Below, piece after piece: positions 39,687 through 51,979 of a stretch of DNA of 64,000 bases. Position numbers and translations under genes: made by a program. Source of the stretch: Acidobacteriota bacterium (GTDB lineage: Bacteria > Acidobacteriota > Thermoanaerobaculia > Multivoradales > Multivoraceae); the NCBI GenBank assembly GCA_026707545.1, contig JAPOWR010000005.1:124001-188000 (forward strand), given 5' to 3'. Numbering within the stretch: position 1 is the first letter of the stretch; every line of letters starts with the position of its first letter. A model generated the notes under the pieces. That model searched no databases and was not told the DNA's origin. It saw nothing but the letters and a program-made list of their open reading frames with translations.

Positions 39687-39997
39687 GCGGTCGCCGCTTC
39701 GCGGCGGCAGTGTTTCTGGCCGCCTTCGGCGGCGAGCGGACCAGAAGGTCCGCGCACCCAGAGCACGGCTTTGTCCGGTGGGAGGCTCTCTACCGCAAGC
39801 CCTTTGCCCGCAGTGACGCCATGTCATCCGCATGTAGAGAACTCCGCCACATCGTTGCGGTTCTCTGGGTGCGCGGACCTTCTGGTCCGCTCGGGGCGGA
39901 GCCGCGGAGCGGCGCAGCCCCAAGAGAAACAGCCGCCGGCCAACGGCCGGCGACCTTCGACCTTCCGCCGCATCCATGCGCCGCCGCGAGGCGGCGT
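39687..39997. repeat. Full-length modular palindromic repeat element
   Basis: CCGCTTCGCGGCGG hairpin, GCGGACC-AGAA-GGTCCGC, core GCAGTGACGCCATGTCATCC, inverted CTCTGGGTGCGCGGACC arm, then CCGGCCAACGGCCGG and GCCGCCGCGAGGCGGC hairpins. Right boundary of the toxin-antitoxin module and 3' neighbour of ligA. Confidence 0.85.
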
Positions 39998-40004
39998 GCG
40001 CGAG

Positions 40005-43996
<3,992 letters not shown>

Positions 43997-44012
43997 TCCG
44001 GGCGCCGCACCA

Positions 44013-44070
44013 CTGGGTGCGCCGGCCTTCTGGCCGGCTTCTGACAAGAGCGCGCCGCGAAGCGGCGACC
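44013..44070. repeat. Palindromic repeat unit between msbA and the acyl-AMP ligase
   Basis: CTGGGTGCGCCGGCC-TTCT-GGCCGGC followed by CGCCGCGAAGCGGCG. It occupies nearly the whole msbA-ligase gap and abuts the ligase start. Confidence 0.8.
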
Positions 44071-44076
44071 ACCGCG

Positions 44077-45753
44077 GTGCCGGCAACTAGCCGCGAGCTC
44101 CACCCCGAAACCCTCCTGGAGGCCCTCGAACGCGCGGCGTCCGTGTGGCCGCAGCGGGGCATCACCCTGATCGACAGCCGAGGCCGGGTGGAGGGCCGGC
44201 GCACGTGGCCGGCGATGCTGAACGAGATCGAGGCCGCCGCCGGCCGCCTCGTCACCCTGGGCGTTCGCCCGGGCGACCGCATCCTGGTGTGCCTGCCGAC
44301 CTCGTGGCCCTGGTTCGAGGTCTGGTTCGGCGCCGTTCGCCTCGGCGCCCTGCCGGCGGCGGTCGCGCCGCCGCGGGCGCTGGGCTCGCCCCGCAACCAG
44401 ATCGAGAAGGCGCTCGCGGTGAACGAACTGCTCGACGCCCGCTACATGGTCTGCACCGACCTGGTCAGCGACCAGGTGCAGGAGATCGCCTCCGCCGGAC
44501 CCGCGAGCGGATCGCGCCCGAACCTGCTCTCGCAGTCCGCCGTGGCCGCGACGAGTCCGTCGCCGTTGCCGGACACCCGGCCGCCGCGCGGCGACGAGCC
44601 GGCCTTCCTGCAGATGACCAGCGGTTCGACCGGCCGCCAGCGAGCCGTCGTCGTGGGCCACGCCGCGGCTACCTGGAGCGCCCGGGCCAGCATGGAGGCG
44701 GTGGCGATTCCGCGCGGCGGAGAACTGATGGACGCCCTCGTCGGCTGGCTGCCGCTCTACCACGACATGGGCCTGGGAGGCTGCCTGCTCGGCTCGCTCC
44801 TGACCGGTGCCGACCTGATCATGCTGAACCCGCGCGCCTTCCTGGCACGGCCCTGGGTCTGGCTCGAGCAGTTCCGGCGCACGAAGACCGCGATGTCGGC
44901 CGCCCCGAACTTCTCCTTCCGCCAGTGCGTCGAGCGGATCGGCGACGATCGCCTCCGGACCCTCGACCTGAGCGGCTGGCGCGACGTGTGCAGCGGCTCT
45001 GAGATGGTGCGGCAGGCGACGATGGCCGAGTTTGGCAGCCGCTTCGAGGCCGCCGGCCTCGATCCGGGCGCGCTCCGCGCCGCCTACGGCATGGCCGAGA
45101 ACACCCTGCTCATCTCGATCAGCCAGACCGTCGACGGCCTGCACACCGCGGCGCCGGCCGGCGGCGGACCCGAAGTGACCTCGAACGGCCCGCCGATGGA
45201 GGGCACCGAGATCGAGATCGCGGCGCCCGACGGGCGGCCGCTGCCGCCCGGCGAAGTGGGCGAGATCCGGCTGCGGTCGCCGTCGGTCATGCTGGGGTAC
45301 TGGGACGACCCGGAAGCGACGGCGGAGGTGCTGCGCGACGGCTGGCTCTACACCGGCGACCTCGGCTTCCTGAGCGCGGCCGGCGAGGTCCACATCACCG
45401 GCCGCACGAAGGAAGTGCTGATCCTGGGCGGTTCGAACCTGATGCCGCAGGAGATCGAGTGGGTGGCGGAGTCCGTCCTCGGTACCGGCGGGCGGGAACG
45501 CGCCGCGGCCTTCTCGGTCGACGGGGTGCACGGCGAACGCGCGGTCCTGGTCATGGAGACCGGCGGCGCCGGCGACACGACCGGCCTGCTGAAGAGCGAA
45601 GTCGGCCGCAGCGTCGGCCGCGCCCTGGGCATTCAGCTCGCCGATCTGCTCCTGGTGCGCCGGGGTAGGATTCCGCGGACCAGCAGCGGCAAGGTCCGGC
45701 GGCGGTCGCTCCGCGAGCAGTACCTTCGCGGCGATCTTGCGGCCGACTTCTGA
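44077..45753 (+). CDS. Fatty acyl-AMP ligase/acyl-CoA synthetase family
   Basis: A ~558-residue adenylate-forming enzyme. A3 loop QMTSGSTGRQRAVVV, A5-like YGMAENTLLIS, A7 YTGDLGF, A8 GRTKEVLILGGSNLMPQEIE, and an A10-like SSGKVRRRSL near the end with the catalytic Lys. Together with the ACP gene 8 nt downstream it probably loads a fatty acid onto that ACP as a FAAL-type ligase. GTG at 44077 is chosen; a GTG at 44016 inside the repeat would add 20 residues of repeat translation. Confidence 0.85.
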   Translation: MPATSRELHPETLLEALERAASVWPQRGITLIDSRGRVEGRRTWPAMLNEIEAAAGRLVTLGVRPGDRILVCLPTSWPWFEVWFGAVRLGALPAAVAPPRALGSPRNQIEKALAVNELLDARYMVCTDLVSDQVQEIASAGPASGSRPNLLSQSAVAATSPSPLPDTRPPRGDEPAFLQMTSGSTGRQRAVVVGHAAATWSARASMEAVAIPRGGELMDALVGWLPLYHDMGLGGCLLGSLLTGADLIMLNPRAFLARPWVWLEQFRRTKTAMSAAPNFSFRQCVERIGDDRLRTLDLSGWRDVCSGSEMVRQATMAEFGSRFEAAGLDPGALRAAYGMAENTLLISISQTVDGLHTAAPAGGGPEVTSNGPPMEGTEIEIAAPDGRPLPPGEVGEIRLRSPSVMLGYWDDPEATAEVLRDGWLYTGDLGFLSAAGEVHITGRTKEVLILGGSNLMPQEIEWVAESVLGTGGRERAAAFSVDGVHGERAVLVMETGGAGDTTGLLKSEVGRSVGRALGIQLADLLLVRRGRIPRTSSGKVRRRSLREQYLRGDLAADF

Positions 45754-45761
45754 ATCGAGCA

Positions 45762-45992
45762 ATGGACCCAAGTGCGGCGGCGAGCAAGGTACTGGCGCGG
45801 GCGAGCGGCCGGGACGAAGCCGACCTGCGCCCCGAGTTCGACCTCGTCGCCGACCTCGGCATCGACTCTCCCAAGCAGCTCGAACTCCTGATCGAGCTGG
45901 AAGAGGCTCTCAAGGTGGAGATCAGCGACGAAGACGCGGCCGCCATGGAGACCGTCGGCGATGTGCTCGACTACGCCGCCGGCGTCGGTTGA
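45762..45992 (+). CDS. Acyl carrier protein
   Basis: A 76-residue carrier with the phosphopantetheine site LGIDSPKQLELL (Ser at about 40), acidic helices and EISDEDAAAMETVGDVLDY. It is a stand-alone accessory ACP, as it is placed with a ligase and an acyltransferase rather than with fab genes. 8 nt after the ligase; its TGA overlaps the TTG start of the acyltransferase. Confidence 0.92.
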   Translation: MDPSAAASKVLARASGRDEADLRPEFDLVADLGIDSPKQLELLIELEEALKVEISDEDAAAMETVGDVLDYAAGVG

Positions 45993-46657
45993 AGGTACGC
46001 GGCGCCGCCCTGCCGGCCGCCGCCGTGGCGGTCCGCCTCCTCTCCCAGACCCTCGTCGCGACCTATCGTCTGCACCGCCTCGAAGGCGCTGGGCACCTCG
46101 AACGCGCTCTCGAGCCGCCGGCCATGCTCGCCTGCTGGCACGAGCAGTTGGCGCTCTCCCTCGTGCTGGTGCGCCGGCGCCTGCTCCCGGCGGGCGGCCC
46201 GGTGTCCATCCTCGCCAGCCACTCCGCCGACGGTGAGCTGGCGGCCCGCGTCGCCAGGGCCTGGGGCATTCGCGTCACCCGGGGTTCGACATCACGCGGC
46301 GGGCGCGAGGCGGCGCTCGCCCTCTACCGCGAGCTGGTCAAGCAGCGGTCGACCCTGCTGTTCATGCCCGACGGTCCGCGCGGACCGGCGCGCACGCCGA
46401 AGGCCGGGGGCATCGTGCTGGCCGCCATGTCCGGCGCGCCGATCGTCCCCGCCGGCCTCGCGGTGGACCGCGGCCTGAGGCTCCGTAGCTGGGACCGCAT
46501 GATCGTCGGGGCCCCGTTCAGCCGCGTCGCGGTCGCGGTCGGAGAACCGATCGTGCTCTCCCGCGCCTCGACCGACGCGGAGCGCGAGGAGGCTCGCGTC
46601 GAGTTCGGCGCGAGGCTCGACGACCTGACGGCTCGCGCCCGCCGGCTCCTGGCCTGA
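45989..46657 (+). CDS. DUF374 acyltransferase, LpxL/lysophospholipid acyltransferase-like
   Basis: A 222-residue membrane-associated acyltransferase. ACWHEQLALSLVL resembles the H-x4 catalytic block, and SHSADGELAARVARAWGIR, TRGSTSRGGREAALALYREL and FMPDGPRGPARTPKAG are the DUF374 signature seen in proteins that add acyl chains to Kdo-lipid A type acceptors or related lipids. TTG start, coupled (TTGA) to the ACP gene. With msbA upstream, transfer of a special acyl chain to an exported envelope lipid is likely. Confidence 0.82.
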   Translation: MKVRGAALPAAAVAVRLLSQTLVATYRLHRLEGAGHLERALEPPAMLACWHEQLALSLVLVRRRLLPAGGPVSILASHSADGELAARVARAWGIRVTRGSTSRGGREAALALYRELVKQRSTLLFMPDGPRGPARTPKAGGIVLAAMSGAPIVPAGLAVDRGLRLRSWDRMIVGAPFSRVAVAVGEPIVLSRASTDAEREEARVEFGARLDDLTARARRLLA

Positions 46658-46812
46658 GCCGGAATCCGGCCGCGGCAGCCGGTGTTGAAGGCTGTGTTCC
46701 TCGGCCCGACAACACCCGCAAACCCGCGAGAATGCTAGAATCCGACGGCTTTCGCCCTGCGCTTCGGCGTCTGGGTGTGGCTTGTGCTATGTACAGCCAT
46801 CGTCTAATCGAC

Positions 46813-49275
46813 ATGTCTCTCCGCCGCGGCGGCCCGCGCCGGCGCCGTGCCGCGCTGCCCGCCGCGCTGGGCGCGGTGCTGATCGCGGTGGCCCTCGCCC
46901 CGGCGCCGGCCGCGGCGACGGTCTACGTCATGCCGACCGACGAGGCGATGGTCACCCGCTCTCCGGTGATCGTCTTCGGCGAGGTCCTGGCCACGGAGCC
47001 GGCGCCCGTGGGAGGACCTTTCGCCACCGACCTGATGTTCCAGATCGAGGAGGTGCTGAAGGGCTTCGTCCCGGGCAGCACGATCGTCGTCCGGCAACCG
47101 GGCGGAGTCGGTCCCGGCGGCATCGCCGGCCGCGTGATCGGCGCGCCGGTGCTCGCCGAGGGGGACCGGGTGCTGCTCTTCCTCGATCCGGTCGAGGGTG
47201 TCTACCGCAGCGTCGAACTGGCGATGGGCATCTTCTTCGAGGTTCCGGCAGGCGACCGGGTGCTGCTGTTGCGCGATCTGACGGAGGAGTTGGTGCTGCC
47301 GAAACCGGGGGGGCCGGCTGCCGGCACGGCCACCGGCCCGCGGGACGGTGACCGTTTTCGCCGCTGGATCGCCGACCGCGCGGCGGGTGTGCTGCGCGAG
47401 CCCGACTACGTCGCGACCGACCTGCCGGATGGCCTGGCCTCGGTCGTCTCGGACTTCCGCCTGATCGTGGCCCCCGGCGGCTGCGAGGATCCCGGCGCCC
47501 GCCTCCGCTGGCGCAACTTCGACCGGGGCGGGACCCTGGGCCTCGTCGTCCACCGTCGAGGCCAGCCCGGTGCTCCGGCCAACGGCCATCCGCAGGTGCT
47601 GGCGGGAATGAGGGTCTGGAACCAGGATCCGAGAAGCCGGGTCCGGCTGGTGCGCAGCGGCCTGTCGGACGAAGAGTTCTCGCTCGCTCTGGACGACGTG
47701 AACAGCATCACCTTCGAGGATCCGATGGATGAGATCCCCGGCTCCTTCGATCCCTCCCTGGGCGGGACGCTCGCGGTCACGTACTCGTACTTCTCCTGCG
47801 GGGCGTCCACCCCGCCGCACCGGGTTCCGGGGCTGGGGCGAGTGGAGGCCTACGAGTTCCTGGAGGCGAACATCACGACCCAGGACGGGTACCAGGACTG
47901 GTTGGACATGGTGGAGGATCCCGGCCTGGCCCACGAGGAGATCATGGGCCACGAGCTGGGCCACGTGCTCGGGATCTCCCACCCCTGCGGCGACGAAGCG
48001 AGCGGTGCCTGTGACAGCAGGACCATCGAGGCGCTCATGCGCGGGTACGTCCATGACGACGGCCGCGGGGCCGCACTGAACTCCGACGATCGCGCGGCGG
48101 TCCGCGCCCTCTACCCGGAGATCGGTCCGATCGGCCCGATCGGTCCCATGGCGGCGAGCGATCTGACCGTCACCGCGATCAGCCAGAACGAGCTGGAGCT
48201 GCGCTGGCGCGACGTCTCCCACGACGAGAGCGCCTTCGACATCTACGAGCGGATGGTCGACAGCGACTTCGAGCGCATCGCGACCCTCGAGCGGAACAGC
48301 ACCTCGGTCATCATCCAGAACATCCCGCCCGCGACCTACCGCGCCTACCAGGTCGTGGCGCGGAACAGCCGCGGCAGCGCCGATCCGACGCCGGAAGCGG
48401 GCGCCACGACCTTCGCCGAAGTCGCCGAATGCGTGGAGGACGGCGACACCCTGTGCCTGAACGAAGGACGCTTCCGGGTCGAAGTGCGCTGGGAGACCGC
48501 CGACCGGGGCGATCGGGCCGAAGCCGTGTCCCTGAACAACGACACCGGCGACTTCTGGTTCTTCTCGCCGGACAACGTCGAACTCATGGTCAAGGTCCTG
48601 GACGGCTGCGCGTTCAACGAGCGCTACTGGGTGTACGCCGGCGGCCTGACCGACGTCAAGGTCATCATGACCGTGATCGACTCCGACACCGGAGTCGCCG
48701 CGACGTACTACAACCCGCCGGGCACACCCTTCGTACCGGTCGGGGACACGAAGTCCTTCGCCGTCTGCTCCCAGGGCGGGAACCTGTACGGTCAGAGCCG
48801 GTTCCTGCTGACGTCGGGCGAGATGGAATCGGTGCGCGGAGGCACGGATCGGGCGTCCCGCTCCGCCGAGCTGCCCGCCTGGGCGTTCCGCCCCGGCCAG
48901 GTCGCGTTGCCGCAGGAAGCCGGCGCCTGCGAGGCCGACGATCGGACGCTGTGCCTCGAGGGTGGCCGCTTCGCGGTCCGCGCCCGCTGGGAGACGGCGG
49001 ACCGCGGCGGCGACGCGAAAGGCTTGCGGCGCACGCGGGATACCGGCCTCTACTGGTTCTTCGGGTCGAACAACCTGGAGATGATGATCAAGGTGCTCGA
49101 CGGATGCGCGATCAACGGCCACCGCTGGGTGTTCGCGGGCGGTTTGACCGACGTGGGCGTGACGATGACCGTCACCGACAGCGAGACGGGCGAGGAGATG
49201 ACCTGGGAGAACCCTGCCGGCACGCTGTTCGAGCCGATCCAGGACGTGAAGGCGTTCTCCTGTTCGGCCCGGTAG
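46813..49275 (+). CDS. Secreted matrixin-like metalloprotease with FnIII and two recurrent C-terminal domains
   Basis: An ~820-residue exported protein. Signal peptide ends APAPAAA. An N-terminal domain (TVYVMPTDEAMVTRSPVIVFG, VLKGFVPGSTIVVRQPGG, DRVLLFLDP) precedes the protease region with zinc site HELGHVLGISH near residue 380, then ALMRGY as Met-turn and an ALNSDDRAAVRALYP segment typical of matrixins. One FnIII module follows (LRWRDVSHDESAFDIYE), then two copies of the recurrent domain (FWFF, MVKVLDGCAFNERYWVYAG, and WFFGSNNLEMMIKVLDGCAI). Other in-frame ATGs lie upstream (46789, 46732); 46813 gives the cleanest signal peptide. Confidence 0.82.
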   Translation: MSLRRGGPRRRRAALPAALGAVLIAVALAPAPAAATVYVMPTDEAMVTRSPVIVFGEVLATEPAPVGGPFATDLMFQIEEVLKGFVPGSTIVVRQPGGVGPGGIAGRVIGAPVLAEGDRVLLFLDPVEGVYRSVELAMGIFFEVPAGDRVLLLRDLTEELVLPKPGGPAAGTATGPRDGDRFRRWIADRAAGVLREPDYVATDLPDGLASVVSDFRLIVAPGGCEDPGARLRWRNFDRGGTLGLVVHRRGQPGAPANGHPQVLAGMRVWNQDPRSRVRLVRSGLSDEEFSLALDDVNSITFEDPMDEIPGSFDPSLGGTLAVTYSYFSCGASTPPHRVPGLGRVEAYEFLEANITTQDGYQDWLDMVEDPGLAHEEIMGHELGHVLGISHPCGDEASGACDSRTIEALMRGYVHDDGRGAALNSDDRAAVRALYPEIGPIGPIGPMAASDLTVTAISQNELELRWRDVSHDESAFDIYERMVDSDFERIATLERNSTSVIIQNIPPATYRAYQVVARNSRGSADPTPEAGATTFAEVAECVEDGDTLCLNEGRFRVEVRWETADRGDRAEAVSLNNDTGDFWFFSPDNVELMVKVLDGCAFNERYWVYAGGLTDVKVIMTVIDSDTGVAATYYNPPGTPFVPVGDTKSFAVCSQGGNLYGQSRFLLTSGEMESVRGGTDRASRSAELPAWAFRPGQVALPQEAGACEADDRTLCLEGGRFAVRARWETADRGGDAKGLRRTRDTGLYWFFGSNNLEMMIKVLDGCAINGHRWVFAGGLTDVGVTMTVTDSETGEEMTWENPAGTLFEPIQDVKAFSCSAR

Positions 49276-49298
49276 CCGCTCGCTCTGACGCAGCCCGC

Positions 49299-49327
49299 TT
49301 CCGAGCCGATTTGCCTTTTGCTATAAA
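49299..49327 (+). promoter_or_regulatory. Candidate promoter of the 49397 gene
   Basis: TTCCGA (49299-49304) and TATAAA (49322-49327) are 17 nt apart in a locally AT-rich stretch. The ~60-nt leader ends with a GGGAAA Shine-Dalgarno. Confidence 0.45.
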
Positions 49328-49396
49328 TTGGGCGTAATCTACTGACAGGCCTACACTTCTCACCCAACGCCGGTGGCGCACCGGAAAGGGAAAACC

Positions 49397-50593
49397 ATGA
49401 GACTGAGCAACCGCCGCATCGTTCGAAGCCTGACTTGCCTGACGGTCCTGCTGGTGTGCGCCTCGGCGCCGCTCGCGGCCCAGCAGGGAATCGACCTGCT
49501 GGACGCGGAGCAGGTCCTGGGGCGCGCCGCGCCGGGCGCCAAGCCGGCGGAAGCCAAGACCACGGTACGGGTTTCACTGAGCGATGACCCGGAACGCGTG
49601 GTGCTGGCGACACATGATCAGGAGACCTACAAGTACGACGACGGGGACTTCGAGAACTACGAGGACACCTACAACCCGTTCAACGCTCTCGAACCGTATG
49701 CCACGGAGTACGCCCAGCGCTTCAATCTGCGCCGTAGCGGCACGGTCGTAAGCGTCCATGTCTGCTTCGACCGCCCGGACAACGTGGCGACCCGGAGCGT
49801 TGCCTTCGACGTGGTGTTCTACGGCGACGACGAGGACAGAAACGACAATCCAATCCCCGGCCGCCGAAGCCCTCTCCGCTACCAGCCGGAATCGACGATC
49901 TCCCAGAGGGGAGGGCAGCGGTGCATCAATGTCGGCAGCGCGGTTGCGGGCAAGACCCTCAGGCGCGGCGCGCACTGGATCGGTATCGCGGTGGAGCGCA
50001 GCATCAACAAGCGTCTCGGCGAGGACCAGTACACGACCGACGACCCCCTCCCGACCGACTCCGACGACATCGAGACGGAACTGGCGACGCGAACCCGGCA
50101 AGACGAGGACGACGATTGGGGAGACTGGATGGCCCACGGCGCGGGCACGCGCAGGACGATCAAGGCCTACGGCATCCGCATGGTCGTCGATCATTCCGAC
50201 CACACGACTCCGACTCCCGATCCCGGTCCCGATCCGACTCCCGATCCCGGTCCAGCTCCCGCGATGACCTGCAGCGGTGGCACCTGCCAGTTGGAGGACG
50301 GCCGCTTCCGCGTACGGACGCGGTACGTGCTCGCCGGCATGCCGGGCCAGACAGCCGAAGGGACCATGTCGGGCGGCGCCGGGCTGTTCACCTTCGGCGG
50401 CGATGATCCGGAGCTGCTGGTGCGGATGGTCGACGACTGCGGCGGCAGCGGCTACTGGATGCTCTACGCCGGCGCCGCGACGGACGCGGACTACGCCATC
50501 GCCATCCGGGACACGATGAGCAACACGCTCAGATGGTTCCGGGCACGCGCCGGGGGGTCGATCCGCGACATGGCCTTCGCCTGCGCGAACTAA
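49397..50593 (+). CDS. Secreted beta-rich protein with Pro/Asp linker and recurrent C-terminal domain
   Basis: A 398-residue exported protein of unknown function. Signal peptide ends SAPLAAQ. The N-terminal ~250 residues (YKYDDGDFENYEDTYNPF, YAQRFNLRRSGTVVSVHVC) look like a jelly-roll beta-sandwich and share the YQYDDDEF-type motif with the next gene. A linker PTPDPGPDPTPDPGPAP joins a C-terminal ~105-residue divergent copy of the recurrent domain (GLFTFGGDDPELLVRMVDD). ATG has a Shine-Dalgarno and a dedicated promoter. Two hairpins follow the stop. Confidence 0.75.
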   Translation: MRLSNRRIVRSLTCLTVLLVCASAPLAAQQGIDLLDAEQVLGRAAPGAKPAEAKTTVRVSLSDDPERVVLATHDQETYKYDDGDFENYEDTYNPFNALEPYATEYAQRFNLRRSGTVVSVHVCFDRPDNVATRSVAFDVVFYGDDEDRNDNPIPGRRSPLRYQPESTISQRGGQRCINVGSAVAGKTLRRGAHWIGIAVERSINKRLGEDQYTTDDPLPTDSDDIETELATRTRQDEDDDWGDWMAHGAGTRRTIKAYGIRMVVDHSDHTTPTPDPGPDPTPDPGPAPAMTCSGGTCQLEDGRFRVRTRYVLAGMPGQTAEGTMSGGAGLFTFGGDDPELLVRMVDDCGGSGYWMLYAGAATDADYAIAIRDTMSNTLRWFRARAGGSIRDMAFACAN

Positions 50594-50610
50594 GGCAACA
50601 AGACCTGGAA

Positions 50611-50674
50611 CAGCGGGCCGGCCGGTTTCGGCCCGCTGCATGAGGTACGCGGCCTTTTTTGGGCCGCGTACCTC
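50611..50674 (+). terminator. Double hairpin after the 49397 gene
   Basis: CAGCGGGCC/GGCCCGCTG (50611-50638) is followed by a perfect 13-bp stem GAGGTACGCGGCC/GGCCGCGTACCTC (50642-50674) with a T6 loop. The second is symmetric and could act on both strands. Confidence 0.6.
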
Positions 50675-50767
50675 GCCTCTTCGCCGTGAAGAGCGGTCGT
50701 CTGGCACGCCGCGTGCAAAGCTCTCGGTGGGCAGATGACCGTTCACGATCACCGAAGGGGGCTCGTC

Positions 50768-51979
50768 GTGGTGCACCGGATGCTGGATCGTCCTTCTTCC
50801 GTCTTTCTCGCCGCCCTGCTTGTCGTGTCCGCGGCCCCGCTCGCGGCGCAGGGTGGCCGCGACCTGCTCGCTCCGGAGCCGCCCGTGCGCGTCGGGGCGG
50901 TTCGCTCGGGACTCGCCCCGCGGGCCGCGGATGTCCCGGTCTCGGTGCGGGTCCGGGATGTGCGCTCGACGTACCGCGATGCGGTCGGTGTCCCGCTGGC
51001 GGCCACCGAGCTGTACCAGTACGACGACGACGAGTTCGAAGCGGACCTGTACCTGGTCGACTCCGAAACCGATGAACCGCTGTTCGAGTTCGAACTCGCT
51101 CAGCGCTTTCGCCTGTCCGGGCCGGGGACGGTCGCCTACGCGGTCATCTGCATGGGGCGCGGAATAGACGACACGAACCCCGACGTGGACTTCGGGCTCA
51201 ACTTCTACTCCGACGCCGGCAGCACGCCCGAATCCCTGCTGGGCGCGTTCGAGGGGACAGTGCAGATCGAGCAACCCGGAAGGTACTCCTGCTTCACCCT
51301 TCGCGGCGCCGTACAGGGCCTCGCGCTCGATGGCGGCCCGGTCTGGGTCGCCGTCTCGTGGCTGCGGGCGACGCCGGTGGACAACACGAAGTTCCTGATG
51401 GCGGACGAGAACGGGCCCGGCGGCGGCAGGCGTGCCTTCCGGGCGCGCGTGGCCGAGGGCGAGGACTGGACAGACTGGGCGGCCGATACCGGTGCGGACA
51501 TCAAGGCCTACGGCATCCGGCTGGCCGTCGACCACCCCGACCCCGCCCCGGATCCGGAACCTGATCCCGACCCGGACCCAGAGCCGGATCCCGACCCCGA
51601 TCCCGAGCCTCCGACCGAAGAGGGCTACACGAACTGCGAGCCCCAGACGACGCCGCTCGTGTTCGACGGCGGCTACGGCGTCGGGCTCTGCTACGAAACG
51701 CCGTCCGGCCAAATCGGCGAGGGCAAGGGCGGTATCTGGGCCTCGGGCGAGTCCGGCCTGCTCTGGTTCTTCAGCCGCGGCAACGCGGAAGTGCTGGTCA
51801 AGGTGCTGAACGGTTGCGCCCACAACGGCCATCGCTGGGTGTTCGTGGCGCCGGTCACCGACGTGGCCTTCAATCTCTACGTGACGGACGGGGAGAGCGA
51901 ACGCTGGTCGCACCGCAACCGGCAGGGACAGGTTGCCGTCCCCGCGAGGGATACGTTCGCCTTCCCATGCCGCGAGTAG
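50768..51979 (+). CDS. Secreted beta-rich protein, paralogue of the preceding gene
   Basis: A ~403-residue exported protein. Signal peptide ends SAAPLAAQ. The N-terminal sandwich (LYQYDDDEFEADLY, AQRFRLSGPGTVAYAVIC) parallels the preceding protein, and ADIKAYGIRLAVDHPDP matches its KAYGIRMVVDH strand. An Asp-Pro-Glu-Pro linker (51535-51612) leads to a recurrent C-terminal domain (GLLWFFSRGNAEVLVKVLNG). GTG at 50768 has an AAGGGGG Shine-Dalgarno 7 nt away; ATG at 50735 or 50780 are alternatives. Its end overlaps the next gene by 13 nt. Confidence 0.75.
   Translation: MVHRMLDRPSSVFLAALLVVSAAPLAAQGGRDLLAPEPPVRVGAVRSGLAPRAADVPVSVRVRDVRSTYRDAVGVPLAATELYQYDDDEFEADLYLVDSETDEPLFEFELAQRFRLSGPGTVAYAVICMGRGIDDTNPDVDFGLNFYSDAGSTPESLLGAFEGTVQIEQPGRYSCFTLRGAVQGLALDGGPVWVAVSWLRATPVDNTKFLMADENGPGGGRRAFRARVAEGEDWTDWAADTGADIKAYGIRLAVDHPDPAPDPEPDPDPDPEPDPDPDPEPPTEEGYTNCEPQTTPLVFDGGYGVGLCYETPSGQIGEGKGGIWASGESGLLWFFSRGNAEVLVKVLNGCAHNGHRWVFVAPVTDVAFNLYVTDGESERWSHRNRQGQVAVPARDTFAFPCRE
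51535..51612 (+). repeat. Coding microsatellite for an Asp-Pro/Glu-Pro linker
   Basis: Degenerate tandem GA(T/C)CC(C/G) and GAGCC(G/T) six-base units encode (DP)n(EP) in the secreted protein. Such linkers change length by slippage. Confidence 0.7.

Noticed and set aside
38154-39997. Insertion sequence or prophage carrying the toxin-antitoxin pair
   Set aside because: No transposase, integrase or phage gene is present; the flanks are non-coding palindromic elements only.
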